From assembly GCA_022709365.1 (NCBI GenBank), contig JAKLIY010000015.1, positions 22,696 through 86,695 on the forward strand: DNA of 64,000 nt, given 5' to 3'. The stretch comes from Pseudomonadota bacterium (lineage in GTDB: Bacteria > Pseudomonadota > Gammaproteobacteria > Competibacterales > Competibacteraceae). Made by a program: the position numbers and the translations under genes. Shown here piece after piece: positions 16,675 to 25,204 of the stretch. Each line of letters begins with the position of its first letter. The first letter of the stretch is position 1. The notes beneath the pieces were generated by a model. The model had not been told where the DNA came from. It worked only from the letters and a program-made list of their open reading frames with translations, and made no database searches.

Positions 16675-18671
16675 TGAAGTTCTGGAAGCGAAGTCGTCCC
16701 CCCAGTGTCTCCCCCGAACGACCCGAAGAGCCGTTAACGCTGACGGCGCTGATCTGGCTGACGTTGACGCTCACGCTGGCGGCGGCGCCGCACACCAGTG
16801 AATTGCCGATCTGGCTGGCCCCGGCGTTTATCGCCATCGCCGGCTGGCGGGGTTTTATCGCTGTCTATCATCGGCCACTGCCTCCCCGCTGGGTGTTGCT
16901 GGTGCTGGCGCTCCTGGCGGCTATCGGGGTGCTGATCACCTATAAAACCTTGTTGGGCCGCGACGCCGGCGTGGCGTTGTTAACGGTGATGACCGCCTGC
17001 AAGCTGCTGGAAACCCGTGGTTTGCGCGATGGCGTGGTTTTGGTGTTGCTGGGCTATCTGCTGGTGATGAGCAACTTGCTGTTCAGCCAGGATATCCCGA
17101 TGGTGGCCTATCTGCTGGCGGTCGTGACGCTGATGCTGGTTTCCCAAATGCTGATCCATCGCCAGCACGCGGGTCTGACCACCCTCGCGCCCTTGCGGCT
17201 GGCCGGCAAAATGGTGCTGGCGGCGATCCCGGTCATGCTGGTGCTGTTCGTGCTGTTCCCGCGCATTCCTGGCCCGTTGTGGGGACTGCCCAAGGACGCT
17301 TATCAGGGCCGCACCGGTCTGTCCGGGGAGATGGAGCCGGGAACCATCAGCCAGTTGATCCAGTCCAGCGACGTGGCGTTCCGGGTCCGGTTCACCGGGG
17401 CCATGCCGCCGTCCGCACAACGGTACTGGCGGGGACCGGTGTTGTGGGATTTCGATGGCCGGCGCTGGACACTGCGCGATGAACCGCTGTCCCAAGCGCC
17501 CCTCCCCTTCATCCCGGAAGGGCCAGCGCTGGACTATGCGGTGATTATGGAGCCGAACAATCAGCGCTGGCTGCTGGCGCTCGATTTGCCCGCCAATCTG
17601 CCGCCGCGCGCCCGCATGACGCCGTCCTTTCAGCTCTTGCGCGACCAGCCGGTGAATGAGGCATACCGCTACGAAGTGCGTTCCTATCCGCAATACCGCA
17701 CCGGCGAGCTGACCCCTGCTGAGCGTTTTATGGGGTTGCGTCTGCCGCCCCGGAGCAACCCGCGCGCCCGGGAACTGGCGGAAGAATGGCGTGCGCGCGA
17801 TCCCCAGCCCGAAGCGCTGGTCAACGCCGCACTGGCGCTGTTCCGTGAACAGTCGTTCTACTACACCCTGAGTCCGCCGCTATTGGGGTTCCACAGCGTC
17901 GATGAATTTCTGTTCCGCACCCGGCAGGGATTTTGTGAACACTACGCCAGCGCCTTCGTCTTTCTCATGCGAGCAGCGGGCGTGCCAGCGCGGGTGATGA
18001 CCGGCTATTTGGGCGGCGAGCGCAATGAGATGGGCGAGTATCTGATCGTTCGCCAGTCCGACGCTCATGCCTGGGCCGAAGTGTGGCTGGAAGGACGTGG
18101 CTGGGTGCGCATCGATCCCACGGCGGCGGTCGCCCCGAACCGGGTGCAGCAGGGACTCTATGGCGCGCTGCCGGACGCCGCTGAAGTACCTTTTCTGGCC
18201 CGGCGAGGCGGTGATTACCAATGGTTGCGGCAGTTGGCGCTGGGCTGGGATGCACTGAATATTCGCTGGAACGAGTGGGTGCTGGCCTATGGCCCGGATC
18301 GGCAAAAAGAGTTTCTATCGGGGCTGGGGTTCGGCGCCGTCGACTGGGGGGAGATGACTGTAGCGATGGTCGGGATACTCGGCGGGTTGGCGCTGATTTT
18401 TCTGCTCCTGCGCTGGCGGAGCCGGTTGCCTCCCGATCCGGTGGCGCGGGCCTGGCAACGCTTCTGCGCCCGGTTGGCCCGGCGGGGGTTAATGCGCGGT
18501 GTGCATGAGGGACCCCTGGATTTCACTGAACGGGCCGTCGCGCAAAAACCGGAACAGGCCGGGTTGATTCGGGAAATCGGCGAGTTATACGCCCGGCTGC
18601 GTTATGGACCGGCAGCGCCCTCAGCGGAGGTGCGGCGTCTGCAACGGTTAACCTGGCGATTTCGGGCTTGA
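16674..18671 (+). CDS. TgpA-type transglutaminase (DUF3488 / transglutaminase-like / DUF4129)
   Basis: Inner-membrane protein of about 665 aa. The first ~200 residues hold several hydrophobic segments (DUF3488), followed by a periplasmic transglutaminase core with catalytic Cys (RQGFCEHYASAF, about residue 421), His (DAHAWAEVWLEG, about 465) and Asp (RIDPTAAV), then another hydrophobic segment near 565-585 and a DUF4129 tail. Pseudomonas TgpA is reported to be important for viability; substrate unknown. The ATG at 16674 overlaps the previous stop (TGATG) and is preferred over a TTG/GTG extension into the upstream gene. It is the expected third gene after moxR and DUF58 but is separated from them by about 11.9 kb. 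Confidence 0.9.
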   Translation: MKFWKRSRPPSVSPERPEEPLTLTALIWLTLTLTLAAAPHTSELPIWLAPAFIAIAGWRGFIAVYHRPLPPRWVLLVLALLAAIGVLITYKTLLGRDAGVALLTVMTACKLLETRGLRDGVVLVLLGYLLVMSNLLFSQDIPMVAYLLAVVTLMLVSQMLIHRQHAGLTTLAPLRLAGKMVLAAIPVMLVLFVLFPRIPGPLWGLPKDAYQGRTGLSGEMEPGTISQLIQSSDVAFRVRFTGAMPPSAQRYWRGPVLWDFDGRRWTLRDEPLSQAPLPFIPEGPALDYAVIMEPNNQRWLLALDLPANLPPRARMTPSFQLLRDQPVNEAYRYEVRSYPQYRTGELTPAERFMGLRLPPRSNPRARELAEEWRARDPQPEALVNAALALFREQSFYYTLSPPLLGFHSVDEFLFRTRQGFCEHYASAFVFLMRAAGVPARVMTGYLGGERNEMGEYLIVRQSDAHAWAEVWLEGRGWVRIDPTAAVAPNRVQQGLYGALPDAAEVPFLARRGGDYQWLRQLALGWDALNIRWNEWVLAYGPDRQKEFLSGLGFGAVDWGEMTVAMVGILGGLALIFLLLRWRSRLPPDPVARAWQRFCARLARRGLMRGVHEGPLDFTERAVAQKPEQAGLIREIGELYARLRYGPAAPSAEVRRLQRLTWRFRA

Positions 18672-18809
18672 ACGTCTATATCCGAGGTCCTGCCCGCCGC
18701 CGTACCCATATACCGGGTCATCCGGGCTGAGTGGTTGCCAGCGGATATCTGACGGAGAGTATTGGTATTGGCCGATGAAAACACTGACTGATAGATAAAG
18801 AGCTTGCCC

Positions 18810-19208
18810 ATGCGTTGCCCCGAATGTAATCACCGCCAGAAATTCAAGGATGGCGCTCGTTGCAAACAGTGTCGCTATCCATTCGTGTTCCGCAAGAAAC
18901 AGGATCAGATCAGCGACTTTACTCTGCGGCAAGTCATCCAGCGCCTGTCGGACCATGGGCAATATGCGTTCACCGCGACCCAACTGGCTCTGGAAATTGG
19001 CCATCTCTGGCGTAAAAAAGCGTTGGGACTGCTGGGTTGCAGCGTCATCGCGCTCATCGTCAGCATCATTGCCGGGCTGATCGTTTTCATGGAATGGGGC
19101 TGGTCCGGCGTGGCGCTGGTTCCCCTTGTAATCCTGCCCTTGGCGGTCTGGCTGGGTTGGCGCGGTAAAAACGCCCTCTCCATTCGCAAGGCCCGCCAGA
19201 TCGTCTAG
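18810..19208 (+). CDS. Small zinc-ribbon membrane protein, unknown function
   Basis: About 132 aa. The N-terminus is a short zinc ribbon (MRCPECNH ... CKQCRYPF, four cysteines in CxxC pairs). After a polar stretch, two hydrophobic segments follow (about residues 67-87 and 93-113), then a basic end. The ATG at 18810 has AAAGAG about 8 nt upstream; the TTG two codons earlier is less likely. The next gene begins 12 bp downstream, so the two probably form an operon. I do not recognise the family. Confidence 0.7.
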   Translation: MRCPECNHRQKFKDGARCKQCRYPFVFRKKQDQISDFTLRQVIQRLSDHGQYAFTATQLALEIGHLWRKKALGLLGCSVIALIVSIIAGLIVFMEWGWSGVALVPLVILPLAVWLGWRGKNALSIRKARQIV

Positions 19209-19220
19209 CAATACCATCAG

Positions 19221-19820
19221 ATGCATCCCATCAGCGGACTGGCGGACGGCAAGGCTTTTCGACAGCCGACTCCGACCGCAGACTTCCAGGATCCGCACTA
19301 TGCCCCGGAACGGATTCTGATCGTGGAACGCGATGAACTGGTCGATTTGCTGGTTCGCAACCGCTTCCATTTGACGGCCAAAGCCGCCATCGTCAGCCGC
19401 ACCGGCTACCCGGAACAGGTGTTCACCGCCTGTCAGGAATTTCTGCGCAATCACCCCCATACCCCGGTGCAGGTCGTTCACGACGCCTCGCTCCAAGGCT
19501 TCGCCCTGACTGCACAATTGGCGGCAGATCCTCAATGGCGGTTCGCCGGTTCGCACCTCGTCGATTTAGGCATCTCCCGCACCGCACTCAACAACGGTTC
19601 CCGGCTACCTTGGCTGCCGACCAATCCCGCCCGGCGCGCCGGCGTTTTCGGCGGCAATCCGGTAAAAAGGCTGCGCGCCGGCTACCGGGTTCCCATCGAT
19701 TATTGTGGCCCGAAACCCTTGCTGAATGTGTTGGGTGCAGCGGTCGTCGCCGGGACGCTGTTGCTGGCTCCGGAAATCCTGAACGCGAGCGGCGCTGAAG
19801 TGGAAATCGACTATGGCTGA
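19221..19820 (+). CDS. Unrecognised 199-aa protein following the zinc-ribbon gene
   Basis: No family recognised. The protein contains ERILIVERDELVDLLVRN and a central VQVVHDASLQGFALTAQL followed by a VDLGI stretch; the hydrophobic strand-Asp-Gly pattern could fit a Rossmann-like or TOPRIM-like fold, but that is speculation. A hydrophobic segment near residues 167-183 may be a membrane helix. Position 12 bp after the zinc-ribbon gene and 20 bp before the asparagine-synthase-like gene suggests a three-gene unit. Confidence 0.6.
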   Translation: MHPISGLADGKAFRQPTPTADFQDPHYAPERILIVERDELVDLLVRNRFHLTAKAAIVSRTGYPEQVFTACQEFLRNHPHTPVQVVHDASLQGFALTAQLAADPQWRFAGSHLVDLGISRTALNNGSRLPWLPTNPARRAGVFGGNPVKRLRAGYRVPIDYCGPKPLLNVLGAAVVAGTLLLAPEILNASGAEVEIDYG

Positions 19821-19840
19821 CCTCCGAGTCTGTTAGCCGC

Positions 19841-21628
19841 ATGTCCTGTCTATTCGGTTACTGCGGACCGCCAGCAGAGGGTTTGCTGGCGCGCATGGCG
19901 GCGTTGTTAGCTCACCGTTGCCCGCTGGGCTGGGAGCAGGTGGGCGGCGTAACCGCCTCCGGCGACTATGCGGAAATCGGTCATGGCCTCGCTGCCTGGA
20001 ACCGGCAATCGCAACTCGCCCAGCGCGATCACGACCGGCTCGGTTACGGCGGCGTACTGTTCAATCTGGACGACGTGGCGATGCCGAACGATCCAACCGT
20101 TGGCAACGCAGAACGCTTGCTGACGGCGCTGAATCGGTGTCATGCGCCCGAGTCCGGTCTGGAAGCTTTGACCGGCGCATTTGTCCTGGCGGCACAACTG
20201 GGCGATGCGTTCTATCTGCTGCGCGATCCCGCCGGCGTCAAAGTCATTTACTGGACCGTCCATCAGGGTCGCCTGCTGTTCGCCAGCGAGATCAAGGCAC
20301 TGTTCGCCGACCGGACTCTACCCCGCCGAATGCGCTTTGGCGCGTTGCCGGAATACCTGACGTTCAGCTTCGTTCCCGGCGCGGGCACTTTATTTGAAGG
20401 CATCGAGGAATTGCAGCCCGGCTCCATCCTGCATTTTCGTCACGGTCAAGCACGGGTGCGGCGGCATTTCTGCTGTGAGGAATGGGAGGTCGAAACGCCT
20501 TCTCTGGGGTCGGATTATCCCGCCCTGGTGCGCGCTGCTTTGGAACAGTCCGTCGCCGAATGCCTTGCTGTCTCGCCGAACCGTCCGCCAGCGGTGTTCC
20601 TCTCCGGCGGCATTGATTCCAGCGCGGTGCTAGCGGTCGCCGCCCGGCAGTTACCAAAAACGCGCCTGCCGACCTTTTCCGCGCATTTCGGCGCAGAGTA
20701 CGCCCGAGAAAACGATTTTGTGCAACTCATGGTGGATCGCTATCACACCGATCATCACTGGCTGGAAATCCGTCCCGGAGGTTTTTTGGAACAGTTGCGG
20801 GAGATTATCTGGCGACTGGACGACCCCATTGGCGACCCGGTGACGGTGCCCAACTATCTGTTGGCGCAGGCGGCGTCCCAAGTCGCGGACGTAGTGCTGA
20901 ATGGCGCAGGCGGCGATCCCTGTTTCGGCGGCCCGAAAAATATCCCCATGCTCATGGCCCGGCTGTATGGTCCCTTGCCGGGAGAACCGCCGACTGGCTG
21001 GCTGGAGCGCAATTACCTGCGGGCGTTCCAGCGCTGCTACCAGGATCTCGGTGCCTTGCTGAACCCGGCGCTGCTGCGGGAGGCCGGCGGCGAAGACGCC
21101 TTGATTGCGCTGCTGGAACCGTACTTCCAGGCGCCGCAACCCCGCGATTTCGTCAACAAGCTGATGAGTATCAACATCCGGCTCAAGGGCGCCAATCTGA
21201 TTCTGGTCAAGGTGGAAAAGATGAGTTCGGCGCACGGTCTGCTGGCCTTGCCGCCGCTGTTCTCGCGGCGGATCATCGAAACCAGCATGAGCTGTCCGCC
21301 GGGCGTGAAACTGACCGGCGCGGTGGAAAAGAGCGTTCTGAAAAAGGCGGTGTGGGACCTCGTGCCGGAAGCGATTATCGCCCGACCCAAGTCAGGGATG
21401 ATGGTGCCCGTGCGCTTCTGGTTCCAGGGTGAACTGCGCGAATACGGGCAAAAACTGCTGTCCCGCCAGCAAATTCAACGCGGTGGACTGTTCAACCCGG
21501 ACTATGTGGAGCGCCTGCTGAACTATGAAATGGAAGGTGTACCCGGCTTGCGGCACGGTCTGAAACTATGGATGCTCATGACCTTTCTGCTGTGGCATGA
21601 GCAGATGGTTGCAGCGCCTATTGCCTAA
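19841..21628 (+). CDS. Asparagine-synthase-like protein with altered N-terminal nucleophile
   Basis: 595 aa, with a class II glutamine-amidotransferase-like N-terminal domain and a C-terminal ATP-pyrophosphatase domain. The PP-loop is clear (FLSGGIDSSAVLAV, about residue 254). Supporting stretches include LRDPAGVKVIYW, LLFASEIKALF, LNGAGGDPCFGG and ARPKSGMMVPVRFWF. Genuine asparagine synthetases begin Met-Cys with the Cys as nucleophile; here the start is MSCLFGYCGP, so position 2 is Ser and the Cys is at 3. Either the glutaminase half is inactive, as in beta-lactam synthetase relatives, or it is processed unusually. The real product could be an amide or a different ATP-dependent condensation. 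It overlaps the convergent cupin frame by 11 bp. Confidence 0.8.
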   Translation: MSCLFGYCGPPAEGLLARMAALLAHRCPLGWEQVGGVTASGDYAEIGHGLAAWNRQSQLAQRDHDRLGYGGVLFNLDDVAMPNDPTVGNAERLLTALNRCHAPESGLEALTGAFVLAAQLGDAFYLLRDPAGVKVIYWTVHQGRLLFASEIKALFADRTLPRRMRFGALPEYLTFSFVPGAGTLFEGIEELQPGSILHFRHGQARVRRHFCCEEWEVETPSLGSDYPALVRAALEQSVAECLAVSPNRPPAVFLSGGIDSSAVLAVAARQLPKTRLPTFSAHFGAEYARENDFVQLMVDRYHTDHHWLEIRPGGFLEQLREIIWRLDDPIGDPVTVPNYLLAQAASQVADVVLNGAGGDPCFGGPKNIPMLMARLYGPLPGEPPTGWLERNYLRAFQRCYQDLGALLNPALLREAGGEDALIALLEPYFQAPQPRDFVNKLMSINIRLKGANLILVKVEKMSSAHGLLALPPLFSRRIIETSMSCPPGVKLTGAVEKSVLKKAVWDLVPEAIIARPKSGMMVPVRFWFQGELREYGQKLLSRQQIQRGGLFNPDYVERLLNYEMEGVPGLRHGLKLWMLMTFLLWHEQMVAAPIA

Positions 21629-22382
21629 ACTCCCCTCTCCCCTTGTGGGAGAGGGGTTGGGGGAGAGGGGTTGAGGGAGAGGGGTTGAGGGAGAGGGGTT
21701 GAGGGAGCGCGGCTGGGGGAGAGGAAGCGCTCGATGAAATCACCGTCCGATTGATCATCGGATGATCATCGTCGCGGGGACCGAAATCGCTGTCGGGATG
21801 CCAGGCGACCACATCCAGCGCCGCTTCGCGGGTGTAAAAAGAATGCAGGCAGCCGGTCGGGATGTACCAGCCCATGCCCGGCCGTAGCGGATACACACCA
21901 TCCGGGGTGCGGCATTCGCCCATCCCCGCCATGATGACCCCAATCCGCACCGAGGGATGGGTATGCGGCGTCTGATCGGTATACGGCGGAATGTGCAGAT
22001 GATTCAGACACGGCTCGCCCAGGCGCGGCGGGCTGATCAGCAAGGTGTCGCTGCACCCGTCGATATAGCGCAGGCGTCCCACCGTCTCCAGCGGGCCGCC
22101 GATCTGCCGCAGACCGCGATAGCCGAACTGAACAATCACCAGACCGGCGCCGCCTTGCAGTGAACCGCCTTCCGGCAGCGCGAAAAACATCCCCTGGCGC
22201 AACTCAAAGCGGCCTGCGCCGGGATCGTCCAGTACGGCGCATCCGTCAGTGACCATGCCATAGCAGGTCGCCTCCGCCGACAACGCCACAAGCTGATCCC
22301 GCCAACCCCAAATCTCGATCAAGTCCCGGCTTAATAACCGACCCTGACGAATTTCCAGAGGGGTGAACGTGGTCAGATCCAT
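21618..22382 (-). CDS. Cupin-domain protein with repeat-derived C-terminal tail
   Basis: A 254-aa two-domain cupin. The second domain carries the metal-binding pattern (TPHTHPSVRIGV ... GMGE, then WYIPTGCLHSF), while the first lacks clear histidines. Function unknown; it might be an enzyme or a sensor. After about residue 210 the sequence turns into Ser/Pro/Leu low complexity because the frame runs through a G-rich tandem repeat and hairpin (21629-21706) before stopping inside the end of the convergent gene. The original stop was probably lost by repeat insertion or expansion, so the tail is likely unstructured. Confidence 0.72.
   Translation of the reverse strand: MDLTTFTPLEIRQGRLLSRDLIEIWGWRDQLVALSAEATCYGMVTDGCAVLDDPGAGRFELRQGMFFALPEGGSLQGGAGLVIVQFGYRGLRQIGGPLETVGRLRYIDGCSDTLLISPPRLGEPCLNHLHIPPYTDQTPHTHPSVRIGVIMAGMGECRTPDGVYPLRPGMGWYIPTGCLHSFYTREAALDVVAWHPDSDFGPRDDDHPMINRTVISSSASSPPAALPQPLSLNPSPSTPLPQPLSHKGRGEFRQ
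21629..21706. repeat. Hairpin plus four 14-bp tandem repeats (G-rich dispersed repeat)
   Basis: Right after the asparagine-synthase-like gene comes a C-rich/G-rich palindrome (CCCTCTCCC, loop, GGGAGAGGG), then four 14-bp units (gaggggttgaggga type) at 21651, 21665, 21679 and 21693; the first differs by one base. A related C-rich/G-rich hairpin lies at 25164-25203, so this is probably a dispersed intergenic repeat family. Confidence 0.85.
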
Positions 22383-22415
22383 ACAAAAAGCTCAGCACGG
22401 TTCAAAAGAACAGAC

Positions 22416-23066
22416 TCACGGCTCTAACCGCTCCAGCCACCAGCCACTGTCCTTTTGCCACCGATAGCGCAGCCGGTCGTGCATTCGGCCATGACGGCCC
22501 TGCCAAAATTCCAGCATCTCTGGTTTCACCCGATAGCCGCCCCACTGATTGGGCATCGGAATGTTGTCATCGTCATCCGGGTACTGCGCGGCCAGTTGCT
22601 GATAACGGTCATCCAGCGTCTGGCGGTCGGCGACGATTTGACTTTGCCGCGAGGCCAGCGCGCCCAGTCGGCTCTCGCGGGGCCGGGTGCGGAAATAGGC
22701 TTCGGACTCGGCAGAAGAGACTTTGCTGACTATCCCTTCCACTCGTACCTGCCGTTCCAGTTCCAGCCATAGAAACACCAGGGCCGCGTGGGGATTTTCC
22801 GCCAGTTGCTGGCCCTTGTCGCTGCGATAGTTGGTGTAAAACACAAAACCGTTGGCGTCACAGTCCTTAAGCAGCACCACCCGGGCAAATGGGCGACCCG
22901 TGCGGTCGGCGGTGGCTAAGGTCAGCGCGTTAGGTTCCGGCAATTCGGCTTTGATCGCCTCATCCAGCCAGCGCTGAAATTGCCGGAGGGGATCGGGATC
23001 GACATCGGTTTCGTTGAGAGCGCCCAGGGCGTATTCCTGACGAAGCGCGGCAAGGGATGAACTCAT
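22416..23066 (-). CDS. pdxH: Pyridoxamine 5'-phosphate oxidase
   Basis: FMN enzyme that oxidises pyridoxine or pyridoxamine 5'-phosphate to pyridoxal phosphate. The 216-aa length is normal. Conserved pieces: ALTLATADRTGRPFARVVLLK (substrate/FMN binding), FVFYTNYRSDKGQQL, FFL-type VFLWLELERQVRVEG, YFRTRPRESRLGALAS, and the C-terminal GYRVKPEMLEFWQG ... DRLRYR with final WWLERLEP, the usual R-L-x-P end. It stands alone on the minus strand between the cupin gene and lysS. Confidence 0.96.
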   Translation of the reverse strand: MSSSLAALRQEYALGALNETDVDPDPLRQFQRWLDEAIKAELPEPNALTLATADRTGRPFARVVLLKDCDANGFVFYTNYRSDKGQQLAENPHAALVFLWLELERQVRVEGIVSKVSSAESEAYFRTRPRESRLGALASRQSQIVADRQTLDDRYQQLAAQYPDDDDNIPMPNQWGGYRVKPEMLEFWQGRHGRMHDRLRYRWQKDSGWWLERLEP

Positions 23067-23125
23067 AACAGTGGACTCCTGGGGCTGAACGTGGGCAATG
23101 CTCGCATCTTAGACAGCGAATGTTT

Positions 23126-24631
23126 TCACTCGGGCCGCAGATGGGGAAACAGCAGCACATCGCGGATGGAAGGCGCATCGGTGAACAGCATCGCCAGCCG
23201 GTCAATGCCGATGCCCTCCCCTGCCGTGGGCGGCAAGCCATATTCCAGCGCCCGGATGTAGTCCGCATCGTAGTGCATCGCTTCATGATCGCCGGAATCC
23301 TTGGCGGCGGCCTGTTGGCGAAACCGTTCGGCCTGATCTTCCGGATCGTTCAGCTCGGAAAAGCCATTGGCGATTTCCCGCCCGCCGATGAACAGTTCAA
23401 ATCGGTCAGTAATCGTCGGGTCACGGTCGTTGCGCCGGGCCAGCGGCGATACTTCCGTGGGATAAGCCGTGATGAAGGTTGGATCGCGCAATTGATGCTC
23501 GACGGTCAGCTCGAAAATCTCCAGTTGCACCCGGCCCAGGCCATGTCCCGGTTGCACGTCCACTCCCAATCCTTGGGCGATGCGCCGCGCGGATTCGAGA
23601 TTGTCCAGTTCCGCAGCCGCGATAGCCGGATTGAAATGCAACACTGCTTCGCGCACCGTCAACCGCCGGAACGGTCGGCCAAAATCATAGGTTTCGCCCT
23701 GATAGGACAGGGTCGTGTCGCCTAACAACCGTTCCGCCATGCCGCGCAACAGTTCTTCAGTCAAATCCATCAGGTCGTGGTAATCGGCGTAAGCCAGATA
23801 AAACTCCAGCATGGTGAATTCGGGATTGTGGCGAGTGGATAGCCCCTCGTTGCGGAAATTGCGGTTGATCTCGTAAACCTTCTCGAAGCCGCCCACCACC
23901 AGCCGTTTCAAATACAGTTCCGGGGCGATGCGCAGATACAGCGGCATGTCCAGCGCATTGTGGTGGGTGATGAATGGCCGGGCGGTGGCACCGCCGGGAA
24001 TCGGCTGCATCATCGGCGTCTCGACTTCCAGAAAGCCGCGCTGGTTAAAAAAGTCGCGGATGTGCGCGACCATCGCGGAACGCAACTGGAAAACGGCGCG
24101 GGTGGACTCGTTGATGATCAAATCCACGTAGCGCTGGCGGTAGCGGGTTTCCTGATCGACCAGGCCGTGAAACTTCTCCGGCAACGGGCGCAGGGATTTG
24201 GTCAGCAATCGCAGCGTATCGACCTTGATGGACAATTCGCCGGTCTTGGTCTTGAACACCATGCCTTCCGCGCCGAGGATGTCGCCCAGGTCCCAGTCCT
24301 TGAATGCTTCATAAACCTCACCCAGCGTATTTTTCTGCAGGAAGAGCTGAATATCACCGGACTGGTCGCGCAGCCGGACAAAGCTGGCTTTGCCCATGAT
24401 CCGTTTGGCCAGCATTCGCCCGGCGACTGCCACCCGCCGGGGTTCCGCATCCAGTTCCGCCGGTTCTTTGCCGCCACAGTCTGCGTGCAGATCCGCCGCC
24501 AGAGCATTGCGGCGAAAGTCGGTAGGATAGGCATTGCCTGACTGGCGCAGTTCGTGGAGTTTTTGCCGACGCAGGGCGATCAGCTTGTTGTCGTCGAGGG
24601 CGGCTTCCGGGGAATCAACCGTTGAGTTCAT
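23126..24631 (-). CDS. lysS: Lysyl-tRNA synthetase, class II
   Basis: Charges tRNA-Lys. N-terminal OB-fold anticodon-binding domain ([18 protein letters not shown]), then the class II catalytic core: motif 1 with [15 protein letters not shown], motif 2 with [13 protein letters not shown] and [11 protein letters not shown], motif 3 with [15 protein letters not shown] near the end. About 501 aa from the ATG at 24631; a GTG at 24640 is also possible. lysS normally follows prfB directly in this type of genome; here a Uma2-family gene is placed between them, 18 bp upstream of the start. Confidence 0.96.
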   Translation of the reverse strand: MNSTVDSPEAALDDNKLIALRRQKLHELRQSGNAYPTDFRRNALAADLHADCGGKEPAELDAEPRRVAVAGRMLAKRIMGKASFVRLRDQSGDIQLFLQKNTLGEVYEAFKDWDLGDILGAEGMVFKTKTGELSIKVDTLRLLTKSLRPLPEKFHGLVDQETRYRQRYVDLIINESTRAVFQLRSAMVAHIRDFFNQRGFLEVETPMMQPIPGGATARPFITHHNALDMPLYLRIAPELYLKRLVVGGFEKVYEINRNFRNEGLSTRHNPEFTMLEFYLAYADYHDLMDLTEELLRGMAERLLGDTTLSYQGETYDFGRPFRRLTVREAVLHFNPAIAAAELDNLESARRIAQGLGVDVQPGHGLGRVQLEIFELTVEHQLRDPTFITAYPTEVSPLARRNDRDPTITDRFELFIGGREIANGFSELNDPEDQAERFRQQAAAKDSGDHEAMHYDADYIRALEYGLPPTAGEGIGIDRLAMLFTDAPSIRDVLLFPHLRPE

Positions 24632-24649
24632 CCAATTCACTCGCTGAGG

Positions 24650-25129
24650 CTAGTCATCAATTTCGATGAGGTTCGGGAAATCCGGAACCAAACTCGATTT
24701 TTCCAGCGGGCCATCGACCCGATAAAACCGCATGACGCCATTTTCACAAATCCAGACTTCCTGGGCGCCTCGCGCAAAATACAAATCTTTTTTTTCCTCC
24801 ATTTCCTCTCCCGTATTGCTGGCGGATACGACTTCCACACAAATTTCCGGCGCAATGGAGCATTCGGCTTCTCCCTTGATTTTCCGCACGGTGTCGGCGG
24901 TGGCCCACGCCACATCCGCCACGCGGGTGCCTTTGGCGGTCTTGATCGCGCATTCAGGAAAAGTTCTGCCGCTTTTCAATAACGTGCGCAGGCGGTATTC
25001 AATTTCTCCCTGATACAGGGAGCGGATGACCCGCACGGCATTCATAATAATCTGCCCTCGCTCATTTAATTCAATCTTGAAGGGCACATTTTGCAGACTG
25101 GGATGTTCACAGACTTCCTGCCAGTTCAT
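24650..25129 (-). CDS. Uma2 family (DUF820) protein between prfB and lysS
   Basis: A 159-aa member of the Uma2 restriction-endonuclease-like family, distinct from the three at 14531-16674. The core is recognisable: CAIKTAKGTRVADVAWAT (Asp), EICVEVVSASNT (Glu), EKKDLYFARGAQEVWICE. It is shorter at the N-terminus (NWQEVCEHPSLQNVPFKIEL, then INAV/RVIRSLYQGEI). It is in the same orientation as prfB and lysS, so it probably rides in their transcript. Its insertion splits a commonly conserved gene pair. Confidence 0.85.
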   Translation of the reverse strand: MNWQEVCEHPSLQNVPFKIELNERGQIIMNAVRVIRSLYQGEIEYRLRTLLKSGRTFPECAIKTAKGTRVADVAWATADTVRKIKGEAECSIAPEICVEVVSASNTGEEMEEKKDLYFARGAQEVWICENGVMRFYRVDGPLEKSSLVPDFPNLIEIDD

Positions 25130-25163
25130 GGAGATTCTCCTGAATTTGCATCGTAACCGTTCA

Positions 25164-25203
25164 CTCCCCCCACCCCAACCCTCCCCCGCAAGGGGGAAGG
25201 GAG
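25164..25203. repeat. Dispersed C-rich/G-rich hairpin repeat
   Basis: A run of C-rich sequence ends in a stem (CCCTCCCCC, loop GCAA, GGGGGAAGGG) directly after the prfB stop. It resembles the hairpin part of the repeat at 21629 and may act as a leaky terminator or mRNA-stabilising element between prfB and the Uma2 gene. Confidence 0.7.
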
Positions 25204-25204
25204 T

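Noticed and set aside
21651..21706. CRISPR-like or VNTR array as an independent locus
   Set aside because: Only four 14-bp contiguous units without spacers; better described as part of a dispersed G-rich repeat.
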